The notes under the pieces were generated by a model. It was not told the DNA's origin, made no database searches, and saw only the letters and a program-made list of their open reading frames with translations. Both the position numbers and the translations under genes were made by a program. A stretch of DNA of 11,431 bases from Bacteroidota bacterium (GTDB lineage: Bacteria > Bacteroidota > Bacteroidia > Chitinophagales > UBA2359): contig JAHDGT010000006.1 in assembly GCA_020631675.1 (NCBI GenBank), positions 1 to 11,431 on the forward strand, read 5' to 3'. Below, one piece after another: positions 4,603 through 11,431 of the stretch; positions within the stretch are counted from its first letter, which is position 1; the number at the start of each line of letters is the position of its first letter.

Positions 4603-7473
4603 TTAATCTAGCAATACCCACTTCAAAACGTGCTCGTGATCGTCGCTTTTCACTTTGATCAGATAAATACCAGGCGATAAGCGACCAGCTACGGATTCTT
4701 CAAATTCAAAGCGATCTCCTGATCCTTCAAACAGCTCGAACAACTGTCTACCACGACTATCAAAGATGCTGATCTCTACAGAAGTAGATTGCGTATAGCC
4801 TAATTCAAGATGTAAGACATCTGTTGAGGGATTAGGTCCTAGTACAACATAATCTTCGAGTATAGGTTCTTCCATTTCTTCTTCTTCCTCCTCCTCTTCG
4901 TCATCATCAATTTCCTCATTTGCTGCATTGAGGATGCTGCTCAGATCCACGTCTGAATAGATTCGGTATTCTCCAGCCTCAAAAGGGACAGCTAATGATG
5001 CGTCTTCTCCTATTGAAATAGAATCCCCACTAAAGTATTCGTACCAAGTACCTGAGTGCGGTAAAGTGATGTTCAGATCATTGCTTTGCACATCGAAGTT
5101 ACCGATCAGCTTGACAAAGGTGCTGTCGTTTTGCAGGTCTATGTATTTGAACTTACTGCTTAGGTTATAGCTGTAATCCTCTGTACGGAAAACTGGAACT
5201 TGGGTTTTCAGTTGGATCATTTCTTTCCACGCATTATAGAGTGCTACTCTATTGGGGTCCTCTAAATAATCCCAACGTACAGGCTTGGCGGTTAATCTAC
5301 AATTTTCGTCCACACTCCCATCCGTACACCAGTTAATGGAGTAGTCGAAGCCCAATTCACCGAACTGCCAGATCATTTTCGGCCCGGGTGTAGCAAAAAG
5401 GAAAGCACCTACCAAGGCTTGTCTTTGAAGGGCGGTTTCCAAATCCGTAACATCATAATCATCAGGACCTGAATTGCCGTACTCCAGATTTTTGTACATC
5501 AAGCGCTCTTCATCATGACTTTCCATATAACCGATCAACGAAGGACTATTCATACCGCGTCCGGCGGATTGATGATCCAAGCTTGCTAAGTAGCTGCTGT
5601 AGCCCATTGAGGCTTCATTGTATTCGTGATTGGCATTGCCCCAAGTCATGAAGCCATGATCCGTCAGTTCTTGTTCCTCGGCTTTATCGCCGAAGTGTTC
5701 TAAAATCAGTAGGGCTTCTGGCTTATAGGACCAGACCGCATCTCCTGCTCTTTTGAGTAGTGCGATACGCTCTGCATCATAGCTGCTCCATACACCTACA
5801 TTATTGGTGTAATTCTGCGTAAATCCTTTTGACAGATCATAACGGAACCCATCCACATGATATTCTTCGAACCAATATTGAGAAACCTGATCCATCCATT
5901 CTTGGGTGGCTATGGCTTCATGGTCAAAGTCGTAGCCCACATTGTATGGATGTGCCGCTTCCATGTTCAGCCAGGGGTTTTGCGGCAGGGGTCTGAACTC
6001 ACTCTGGTTCCAGTATAACTGACAAAGCGGACTTTGGCTGAAGGCGTGATTGAAGACCATGTCTATGATCACGGCGATGCCTCTTTCGTGGCAGGCATCT
6101 ACTAGTGTTTTGAATGCTTCTGGCGTACCATAGTACTTATCTAATGCCATGTGGAAGGAGACATTATAGCCCCAGGAGTCGTTGCCTTCAAACTCGTGTA
6201 CAGGCATGAGTTCTATAGCGTTTATGCCTAAGCTGTCTAGATAATCCAAACGTTCTAAAACGGCATTGAAGGAACGTTCTTCGGAGAAATCCCTGAGCAG
6301 TAATTCATAAACCACGAGATTCTCTTTAGGCGGCAACTCAAAATCATCATGCTGCCAATTGAAAAGGTCTTTTGTGGTTTTGAATGCGGTGGCTGCTACA
6401 TTTCCTGCTCCTAAAGGGTAGGCTTTTAAATCGGGATAAACGTTATCAGTGATGTAGCCATCATGCCATTTGTCGAGTATTTTTTCAGAGTAGGGATCAG
6501 CTATTCTAAGACTTCCATCTACTAAGTATTGGTAAGCGTATTCGGTATTGGGTTCCAAGTCGTTTAACTCGATCCACCAACGTTCCCCATCTGCTGAACG
6601 CTTCATGAAATAGTCTTCTTGTGGCGTCCAGTTATTAAAATCGCCGATCAGGCAAACATTGTTTTTGTAGGGCGCCCACAATTGAAAAAGAGCTGTACTC
6701 TCATCAATGCGATTCAGTCCGTTTTGAGTATTAGCGGGTGGTTCTGCTTCAATGATCTCTGGAATGATGATGAAGGAGAATTGATCGCTGACAACCTCCT
6801 CACCTTTAGTGGCTTGTGCTGTTACTATTTTCGTACCACTGCCATTCGCCATGATGCTGCCCGACCAATTGGAATTCGCAGTAGACTGGACCAGTACATC
6901 CTCTATGAAAATCTCTAATTGATCAATGGATTGGTTGACATTGACGGTAATGGGTATTTCTTCTCCTTCTTCTACAATCAAGAAATCTTCACTTGGGCTT
7001 TCAAAGGCTATGATGAGTTCTGTTGTGGAGGTGTAGATAGGCAGAAAGATGTCTTGATAGTCCACTGTTTTGCCTTCTAGGCTTCCATCCTGATTGCGAA
7101 AAACGAAGGCAAGTTCAACTACTTCATCCTCCGCTGGTACGCCATAGTAATCTATGATGTTAATGGTTTTGGAGTGGATGTTATCGCCTTCAGAAGTCAT
7201 GATGGTATTGCCATCAAAAGTACCCCAATTGCCTTGCACGTACTGCCAGTTGCCTGCTCCACCAGCGGCAGTAACCACCCCTGTGTGCATGAATACAGGC
7301 TCCACCCCTTCTAATTCACCGCTTCCTTGTGTCGCATCATAATAGATGGTGATCTCATCTTCTACAGTAGGGAAGGGTGGGTCTGTCCAGACGATTTGCG
7401 CTTGACAAGCCAAATGAACACCTACTAGGAATAGCATTGAAAAGCTAAGCCATTTTAATTTTCTACAAATCAT
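4603..7473 (-). CDS. Large T9SS-secreted alpha-amylase family (GH13) enzyme with CBM48
   Basis: A 956-residue predicted extracellular starch-degrading enzyme. The signal peptide is residues 1-25 (CQA before QIVW). An N-terminal beta module (about 27-148: DATQG, VFMHTG, FVFRNQDG) of the sort found in front of Bacteroidota amylases is followed by an Ig-like stretch (about 152-238) and a CBM48-like module (about 255-345: LWAPYKNNVCLIGDFNNW, YQYLVDG). The GH13 barrel spans about 385-740: region I DMVFNH (471-476), nucleophile Asp546 in DGFRYD, acid/base Glu592 in LLILEHFGD, and transition-state Asp654 in MESHDEER. All three catalytic residues are present. A beta-rich C domain (about 760-845) precedes a strongly acidic linker (853-869) and a T9SS sorting domain (about 876-956: LGPNPSTDVLHL, LSPGIYLIKV). 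CBM48 with this motif style fits branching or debranching as well as plain amylase activity, so linkage specificity is uncertain. Its start lies 24 bases from repeat copy C; no clear promoter is seen. Confidence 0.92.
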   Translation of the reverse strand: MICRKLKWLSFSMLFLVGVHLACQAQIVWTDPPFPTVEDEITIYYDATQGSGELEGVEPVFMHTGVVTAAGGAGNWQYVQGNWGTFDGNTIMTSEGDNIHSKTINIIDYYGVPAEDEVVELAFVFRNQDGSLEGKTVDYQDIFLPIYTSTTELIIAFESPSEDFLIVEEGEEIPITVNVNQSIDQLEIFIEDVLVQSTANSNWSGSIMANGSGTKIVTAQATKGEEVVSDQFSFIIIPEIIEAEPPANTQNGLNRIDESTALFQLWAPYKNNVCLIGDFNNWTPQEDYFMKRSADGERWWIELNDLEPNTEYAYQYLVDGSLRIADPYSEKILDKWHDGYITDNVYPDLKAYPLGAGNVAATAFKTTKDLFNWQHDDFELPPKENLVVYELLLRDFSEERSFNAVLERLDYLDSLGINAIELMPVHEFEGNDSWGYNVSFHMALDKYYGTPEAFKTLVDACHERGIAVIIDMVFNHAFSQSPLCQLYWNQSEFRPLPQNPWLNMEAAHPYNVGYDFDHEAIATQEWMDQVSQYWFEEYHVDGFRYDLSKGFTQNYTNNVGVWSSYDAERIALLKRAGDAVWSYKPEALLILEHFGDKAEEQELTDHGFMTWGNANHEYNEASMGYSSYLASLDHQSAGRGMNSPSLIGYMESHDEERLMYKNLEYGNSGPDDYDVTDLETALQRQALVGAFLFATPGPKMIWQFGELGFDYSINWCTDGSVDENCRLTAKPVRWDYLEDPNRVALYNAWKEMIQLKTQVPVFRTEDYSYNLSSKFKYIDLQNDSTFVKLIGNFDVQSNDLNITLPHSGTWYEYFSGDSISIGEDASLAVPFEAGEYRIYSDVDLSSILNAANEEIDDDEEEEEEEEMEEPILEDYVVLGPNPSTDVLHLELGYTQSTSVEISIFDSRGRQLFELFEGSGDRFEFEESVAGRLSPGIYLIKVKSDDHEHVLKWVLLD

Positions 7474-7497
7474 AAGACCTAAGATTTTCCACTTTGT

Positions 7498-7755
7498 CGG
7501 GCAAGGGATAGCAGCGGTAATGAACCCGATAGATGCGCACTGAGCGGCGGGCTAAAAAGGCGGCCCAGAGGTAGCCATTTTTAGCCCTGCCAGCGAAGCA
7601 GCAGATAGCGGGTGAATTTTAGCGAATAGCCCGGTACCTGCAGTGAAAAGATGGCACTTTCAAAGCGAAGGACATAAAGCACAAGAAGTAAGAATTGTGC
7701 CCGATGCCGATTATTTTGATATCCACTTTCGCCAGCTTTTTATTGCAGGTATGCC
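7498..7755 (+). repeat. Copy C of the two-part structured intergenic repeat
   Basis: The order is AGGGATAG (7504-7511), a long hairpin with conserved loop (7519-7618), ATAGCCCGGTACC (7626-7638), then the long-range helix. In the helix 7634-7650 pairs with 7736-7752 over 17 positions with three G.T wobbles, in the same places as three of copy A's four. The C-G pair 9/118 of copy A is T-A (7639/7747) here, a compensatory change. With the terminator it fills the 361-bp gap between the starch-binding gene and the amylase gene, and its folded strand is antisense to the amylase leader. Similarity to copy B is concentrated in short conserved blocks, as in a structured element rather than a recent duplication. 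Confidence 0.8.
7519..7618 (+). other. Hairpin domain of copy C with conserved 19-nt loop
   Basis: The inner stem GGGCTAAAAA (7549-7558) with TTTTTAGCCC (7578-7587) is ten perfect pairs around the loop GGCGGCCCAGAGGTAGCCA (7559-7577). That loop is identical to copy B, while the stem sequence is unrelated to B's. The loop can fold further (GGC with GCC at its ends, CC with GG inside). An outer helix joins 7519-7536 to 7601-7618. It has 13 Watson-Crick pairs; the five other positions are all G.A, including two tandem G.A/A.G steps (7522-7523/7614-7615 and 7532-7533/7604-7605). Such tandem G.A pairs are stable in RNA and in folded DNA; on the other strand they would be C.T mismatches. Confidence 0.65.
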
Positions 7756-7765
7756 TCCAAAAATA

Positions 7766-7803
7766 TAATAAAAAGGCAGCTCTCAAGGATATTGGGAGCT
7801 GCC
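7766..7803 (-). terminator. Rho-independent terminator of the starch-binding protein gene
   Basis: On the minus strand GGCAGCTC pairs with GAGCTGCC (7796-7803 with 7775-7782). One further wobble and a C-G pair are possible, the loop is about 9-13 bases, and the hairpin is followed by TTTTTATTATATTTTT. It lies 32 bases after the stop codon and separates this gene from the amylase, implying separate transcription. Confidence 0.87.
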
Positions 7804-7834
7804 GGAAAATTTAGTAACTCGAAAAATCAGGGGA

Positions 7835-9181
7835 CTAGCGAATCACTAAACGTTGTGTTGACGATTGTCCTTTCGCATTGGTCAAAGTCGCGAAGTACAC
7901 GCCGGCAGGGTACTCTGTAGTGGCGATGGTCACGCTATTTGACTGCAAGTTGTTCAAGGATAAAACTTCTTGACCAGTGATGCTGCGAAGGCTTAAAGTG
8001 AAGTCTTCTGCTGTATCATTAGTGAAGTTGATCGTAGCCTGATCCAATGCAGGATTAGGGCTGATGTCGAAGCGATCTAAAGTCAAAGCCGTCTCATTCA
8101 CGCTCGCGATCTCATAGATCTCACAAGTGTTGAAAACAACTACATCTAAGACGGTATTTCCTTGTAAGCCCGATAGATCAATGATGCGGTTAGAACCACC
8201 GAAACCATTATCCACACCGCATTCTCCTTCTTGGAAAACAGTTGCGAAGCTTGTGCCAGGAGAGTTTTCACCACCAGCATCTGAACCTAAGCCCATACCG
8301 AATTTGTAGGCGTAAGTGCCTGCATCTAAGCTAAGAGTGGCTTCAAAAACAGCAGGGTCAGCCGCACTTTGTGTTAAAGGAACATCATTAAAACTCCAAG
8401 AGCAGGTTTCTATTTCACCAGTAACATAGATGTCGCTTGGGTCGAAGATCTCATTGCCCATGAATACGCGGAAGGTAACATCATACAGATCGCCATAAGG
8501 GTCGATGGTATAGTTGGTGTCTCCGCTCACATTCCCTGAATCATCAACAGAGAAGACCACATTAGGACCTTGGATCAACCAACCATTTGAACAGTCTGTA
8601 CGAGAAGCACCCCATTCGTAGCTCACTGGCTCATCACCGGCAGCAGGCATATCGGCAGAAACGCTAACGCTCCAAACGCCATCACCGGCCATGGCATCTC
8701 CATTGGTACCATCATCGTACATATCGATATCAGCCCATCCACCGAAAGCACCTTTGACTGCGATGCTAGGAATATCGGCATTGGAATCTGTTACGGTAAG
8801 TACAAGGTCCACGGAACCGCCGGTCATAGGAATGGTGTAAGAAGTTTGTCCTTCAACGCCACAGTCAGAGTTAACGGTAAATGCGGGGTTATCCCCTTCA
8901 AGCAACCAGCCATCATCTTGATTCACAGCACCCCATTCGTGAGCTGTGCCATCACATTCTACATCAAAAGTAGCAGACCAAATGTTATCACCAGCGGTGG
9001 CATCACCATTGGTGCCATCATCATAGCCGTCTACATTGCCCCAACCAGTGGGTGTACCTTTGAAGTAAACAAAAGTGACGTCAGGATTCGCGTTCACATC
9101 GATCGTGACGACCACGGGTTCTGCCATTAGCGTGCAAGCACAGCAGAACAAACAGAAAATAGAAAAGTAAAGCTTACGCAT
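7835..9181 (-). CDS. SusE/SusF-like surface starch-binding protein with T9SS tail (predicted)
   Basis: A 448-residue predicted secreted carbohydrate-binding protein with no catalytic motif. The start at 9181 gives a clean signal peptide (MRKLYFSIFC..., cleavage after LMA20). An in-frame Met at 9262 would begin upstream of the predicted promoter and precede the signal with polar sequence, so it is rejected. Two tandem repeats follow, at about 24-117 and 125-227, each with G-x-x-x-GW, YDDGTNGDA-x-AGD, EWGA, GWL-[IL]-[EQ]-G and YTI. A third module (about 233-300: VTGEIETCSW, PLTQSAADPAVFEATLSL, YAYKFG) looks like a CBM20/CBM48-type starch-binding fold. The T9SS sorting domain is at about 371-448 (ISPNPALDQATINF, YPAGVYFATL, QRLVIR). 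The three-module layout recalls SusE/SusF, which are lipoproteins; here export would be by T9SS. The location beside two GH13 genes supports starch or maltodextrin as ligand. Ligand and Sus relationship are inference. Confidence 0.8.
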   Translation of the reverse strand: MRKLYFSIFCLFCCACTLMAEPVVVTIDVNANPDVTFVYFKGTPTGWGNVDGYDDGTNGDATAGDNIWSATFDVECDGTAHEWGAVNQDDGWLLEGDNPAFTVNSDCGVEGQTSYTIPMTGGSVDLVLTVTDSNADIPSIAVKGAFGGWADIDMYDDGTNGDAMAGDGVWSVSVSADMPAAGDEPVSYEWGASRTDCSNGWLIQGPNVVFSVDDSGNVSGDTNYTIDPYGDLYDVTFRVFMGNEIFDPSDIYVTGEIETCSWSFNDVPLTQSAADPAVFEATLSLDAGTYAYKFGMGLGSDAGGENSPGTSFATVFQEGECGVDNGFGGSNRIIDLSGLQGNTVLDVVVFNTCEIYEIASVNETALTLDRFDISPNPALDQATINFTNDTAEDFTLSLRSITGQEVLSLNNLQSNSVTIATTEYPAGVYFATLTNAKGQSSTQRLVIR

Positions 9182-9218
9182 AAATTGTGTATTGTGGTAA
9201 AAGCAATATACTGGGTTA

Positions 9219-9233
9219 GTGTCATTATGACAC
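9219..9233. promoter_or_regulatory. 15-bp palindrome at the predicted transcription start (candidate operator)
   Basis: GTGTCAT-T-ATGACAC is a perfect 7-bp inverted repeat around one central base. It begins two bases downstream of the -7 box of the starch-binding gene, where transcription should start, so a bound regulator would block initiation. The regulator is not in the window and I cannot name its family from the site. Confidence 0.5.
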
Positions 9234-9235
9234 AA

Positions 9236-9266
9236 TAAAAGTAAATAAAAAAAAGTCTTCAAACAA
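9236..9266 (-). promoter_or_regulatory. Bacteroidota-type promoter for the starch-binding protein gene
   Basis: On the minus strand TTG (9264-9266) is followed after 20 bases by TACTTTTA (9236-9243). The Bacteroidota consensus is TTG-N19-21-TAnnTTTG, so only the final base of the -7 box differs. The box is 54 bases upstream of the start codon. A perfect 10-bp palindrome, TACTTAAGTA (9268-9277), abuts the -33 element and could be an activator site. No convincing terminator follows the upstream GH13 gene, so readthrough may add to expression. Confidence 0.6.
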
Positions 9267-9309
9267 CTACTTAAGTATGTCTGTTTAAAATGTTGAACTT
9301 TATGAAGTA

Positions 9310-11256
9310 TTAATCTTGTAATTTCAGCACAAAAGTGGTGAATGGGGGGAGAGTTAAGTCATCATTAAGGTCGAATTTTTCGCCACTAACAATGTCTTTC
9401 GCTGCACTGGCTTTTTGAATTCCTTCTTTAAAGCGATCCAGTTTCAGCTTTTTTTCTTCATCAGCGGTATTCATGACCACCATGATACGCTCATCATCAC
9501 TGCTTCTGAAATAGACATAAATGCCATCTTGGGGCACGAACTGCGTGAGCTTTCCAGTAGTGAGGGCTTTACTGTTTTTTCTGTAGTTCGCTAAAGAAGA
9601 AACATAGTCGAATGCTGATTGTTCCTGCTTGCTTCTTCCTGCTGCTTCAAATTTGTTAACCGTGTCTTCTGCCCAACCTCCAGGAAAATCCTGCCTCACT
9701 TTTCCATCTGGATCAGAGAAGTTATTGAACTGTAGTTCTGTGCCATAATACATCATGGGAATGCCTCTTGTGGTCAGTAGGAATGCGATTCCTGATTTGA
9801 ATTTGCGGTCGTCTTCACCGACCATGGCAAAGAAGCGACTTAGATCGTGATTATCTAAAAAGACGACATTTCTATAAGGATCTTCGTAGAGAAAATCTTT
9901 AGCTAGGGTGTAGTAAATTTTAGCCGCACCTTCTGTCCACCCTTGTGGTTTTTGCAAGGCTTCATTGATCGCATAATACAATTGGAAGTCGGTCACTCCG
10001 GGCATATGGGAGTTATAGTCGCCTCTCAACTGATTGTTCTGTGTGAACTGCGCTTGTACCGCCGCACCATGAACCCAAGTTTCCGCGAACATGTGGAAGT
10101 CGGGATATTCTCTTTGAATGGCCTTTGCCCAATCTTGCATGAATGCTTGATCCGGATAGGCGTAGGTGTCAATTCTATAGCCATCCAGGCCCGCATACTC
10201 GATCCACCAGATGTTATTTTGAATGAGGTAAGTCGCTAAATGCGGGTTCTTTTGATTGAGATCCGGCATATGGTGATCGAACCAGCCATCAGACATTAAA
10301 GCTTTGTCTGCTTCTGAAGCATAGGGGTCCATTAGCGTAGGTGCCCGATAGGTGGTTTTGGTAAAGCTTTCATATTGATGTAGCCAGTCTTCACTTGGAA
10401 TATCTTGGATGAACCAATGTTGATCGCCTACGTGATTATGAATGATGTCCATGATCATTTTAATGCCTCTTTCTTGACAGGCATCTGAAAGTTCTTTGAA
10501 TAGTTCATTAGACCCAAAGCGTCTGTCAATGGCATAATGATCGGTCATGGCATAGCCGTGATAAGACTCATAAGGCTGGTCGTTTTCAAGCACAGGGTTC
10601 AACCAGAGTGCGGTCACACCTAAAGATTGGATGTAATCTAAATGATCTATGATGCCTTGCAGATCACCACCATGACGGAAAAACATGAGGTCACGGCGAA
10701 TCTCTTTCTGTGTCATTTCGTCAAATACATCATTACTTGGATCTCCGTTGGCAAAGCGATCAGGCATGATCAAGTAGATGAAATCTTGCGCATTGAGGGT
10801 TTCTACTTTGTTTTTTCTAGTGCCTTTTTTAGCTAATTCATAGCTGTATTTTCTCTGCGTATAGCGTTTGTGCTTTAAGCGTATTTCAAAGGAACCTGCT
10901 TCGCATTCAGGAGCTATTTCAAGTTCTACGAATAAGTAATTGGGATTAGCCAGTCGCTTCGTTGCAATCACTTTCACTCCTTTGTGATCGACCTCCGCTT
11001 TCAGGTTGGCGATGTCTTGATCATAGATCATGAGTTCAAGTCGGGAGTTCTCCATACCCACCCACCAGCTTGGCGGGCAGATCCTTGCTTGATCCACTTT
11101 AGCCCCATCAGGAGCGTAATGCGTATGTGTGGAACGTTTTACCCCATCTGGCAGTCGTCTAGTAGGGTCGTTCGGGTCTTCTTCCTGTCCTGACAATGGA
11201 TGCCATAACAAGGAGAAAGAGGTGAGGAGGAAAAGTAAGGAGAGAATGCTTCGCAT
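9310..11256 (-). CDS. Periplasmic GH13 cyclomaltodextrinase/neopullulanase-like enzyme (SusA-like)
   Basis: A 648-residue predicted maltodextrin hydrolase. The signal peptide is about residues 1-23 (SLLFLLTSFSLL core, LSG before QEE); there is no lipobox and no T9SS tail, so it should be periplasmic. An N-terminal cyclomaltodextrinase-type beta domain (about 45-140; PPSWWVGMEN is typical) precedes the GH13 barrel (about 155-560). Visible are YLIMPDRFANGDPSND, region I DIIHNH (270-275), nucleophile Asp363 in GYRIDTYAY, acid/base Glu392 in FAETW, and transition-state Asp471 in FLDNHD. All three catalytic residues are intact. A C-terminal beta domain ends in LPPFTTFVLKL. The domain set matches SusA-type neopullulanases and Flavobacterium cyclomaltodextrinase, which cleave cyclodextrins, pullulan and linear maltodextrins. 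The start lies three bases after the MFS stop, so the two are almost certainly cotranscribed. Confidence 0.92.
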   Translation of the reverse strand: MRSILSLLFLLTSFSLLWHPLSGQEEDPNDPTRRLPDGVKRSTHTHYAPDGAKVDQARICPPSWWVGMENSRLELMIYDQDIANLKAEVDHKGVKVIATKRLANPNYLFVELEIAPECEAGSFEIRLKHKRYTQRKYSYELAKKGTRKNKVETLNAQDFIYLIMPDRFANGDPSNDVFDEMTQKEIRRDLMFFRHGGDLQGIIDHLDYIQSLGVTALWLNPVLENDQPYESYHGYAMTDHYAIDRRFGSNELFKELSDACQERGIKMIMDIIHNHVGDQHWFIQDIPSEDWLHQYESFTKTTYRAPTLMDPYASEADKALMSDGWFDHHMPDLNQKNPHLATYLIQNNIWWIEYAGLDGYRIDTYAYPDQAFMQDWAKAIQREYPDFHMFAETWVHGAAVQAQFTQNNQLRGDYNSHMPGVTDFQLYYAINEALQKPQGWTEGAAKIYYTLAKDFLYEDPYRNVVFLDNHDLSRFFAMVGEDDRKFKSGIAFLLTTRGIPMMYYGTELQFNNFSDPDGKVRQDFPGGWAEDTVNKFEAAGRSKQEQSAFDYVSSLANYRKNSKALTTGKLTQFVPQDGIYVYFRSSDDERIMVVMNTADEEKKLKLDRFKEGIQKASAAKDIVSGEKFDLNDDLTLPPFTTFVLKLQD

Positions 11257-11259
11257 ATA

Positions 11260-11431
11260 TTATTCGTCTACATCGTTTACTAAAAGATTCAAGAAGGCGG
11301 CAATGAACATGGACACACCACCAATAAGCAGGGCGTACAAAGAGGCTCCGTCGAAGAATTCCCGCAGCATAAAACCTAGGATGGAAGCTGCTACCATTTG
11401 CGGGATAACGATAAAAAAGTTGAATACGCCC
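11260..11431 (-). CDS. MFS sugar transporter, C-terminal 56 residues (cut by window end)
   Basis: The last 56 codons of a gene that continues beyond the right edge. The translation begins GVFNFFIVIPQMVAASILGF and ends FLNLLVNDVDE before a TAA stop. It shows two hydrophobic segments (about residues 4-21 and 31-51 of the fragment) separated by MLREFFDG, matching the last two helices of an MFS permease. The FNFFIVIPQ motif is characteristic of the SLC45-like maltose/sucrose:proton symporters that accompany maltodextrin genes in Bacteroidota. It would move maltose or short maltodextrins from periplasm to cytoplasm. The three-base gap to the GH13 gene supports an operon. MFS membership is fairly firm; the sugar is inferred mainly from context. 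Confidence 0.78.
   Translation of the reverse strand, partial: GVFNFFIVIPQMVAASILGFMLREFFDGASLYALLIGGVSMFIAAFLNLLVNDVDE

Noticed and set aside
7405..7407. Lipidation of the amylase at Cys23
   Set aside because: The residues before it (VHLAC) lack a Leu at -3, and a better signal peptidase I site (CQA before QIV) fits the T9SS tail.
9182..9262. In-frame upstream start (Met at 9262) for the starch-binding protein
   Set aside because: It would start upstream of the predicted -7 box and put 27 partly polar residues before a clean signal peptide; the Met at 9181 fits secretion.
9943..10239. Open frames antisense to the GH13, amylase, FG-GAP and porin genes (this one is a 98-codon example)
   Set aside because: They lie opposite genes with intact catalytic or family motifs and show no recognisable protein features themselves.

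Overview
The window looks like a chromosomal segment from a member of the Bacteroidota, most likely a Saprospiria/Lewinella-like or related gliding lineage. The reasons are: three secreted proteins end in type IX secretion (T9SS) type A sorting domains; upstream regions are AT-rich, lack Shine-Dalgarno sequences and carry TAnnTTTG-like -7 boxes; there is a FadL/OmpP1-type porin; and the gene content is that of a starch/maltodextrin locus. The genus is inference.

Layout, right to left along the minus strand. The right edge holds the last 56 codons of a major facilitator (MFS) sugar transporter. Three bases later comes a periplasmic GH13 cyclomaltodextrinase/neopullulanase-like enzyme (9310-11256). 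A well-formed Bacteroidota promoter with a 15-bp palindrome at the expected transcription start (9219-9266) then drives a secreted protein with three starch-binding-like modules and a T9SS tail (7835-9181), which ends in a rho-independent terminator. The next gene is a large five-module T9SS-secreted alpha-amylase (4603-7473). After it comes a T9SS-secreted seven-repeat FG-GAP/VCBS propeller with an ASPIC/UnbV domain (2437-4149). This converges on a plus-strand lipoprotein with three cysteine-rich repeats (1615-2319). The lipoprotein is divergent from a FadL/OmpP1 outer-membrane protein (136-1422).

Taken together, the amylase and the starch-binding-like protein would act at or outside the cell surface. 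The GH13 enzyme would trim imported oligosaccharides in the periplasm, and the MFS protein would take the products into the cytoplasm. No SusC/SusD pair is present in the window. The other three genes have no evident link to starch.

The most unusual content is intergenic. Both gaps longer than 300 bp (4150-4602 and 7474-7834) are largely filled by divergent copies, in opposite orientations, of one two-part structured repeat. One part is a hairpin with an identical 19-nt loop on stems whose sequences differ completely but still pair. The other is a 17-19-bp long-range helix enclosing a variable interior. A third copy of the second part lies at the left edge (1-125) and is probably cut by the window end. 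The mismatches in the helices are G.T, or tandem G.A, only when read on one strand of the element, so that strand probably folds as RNA or single-stranded DNA. The interiors hold further small repeats (a REP-like GAGACGTTAT palindrome and a 14-bp tandem repeat). The 4150-4602 gap also holds an AT-rich inverted repeat and a run of octamers. I do not recognise the element as a named family.
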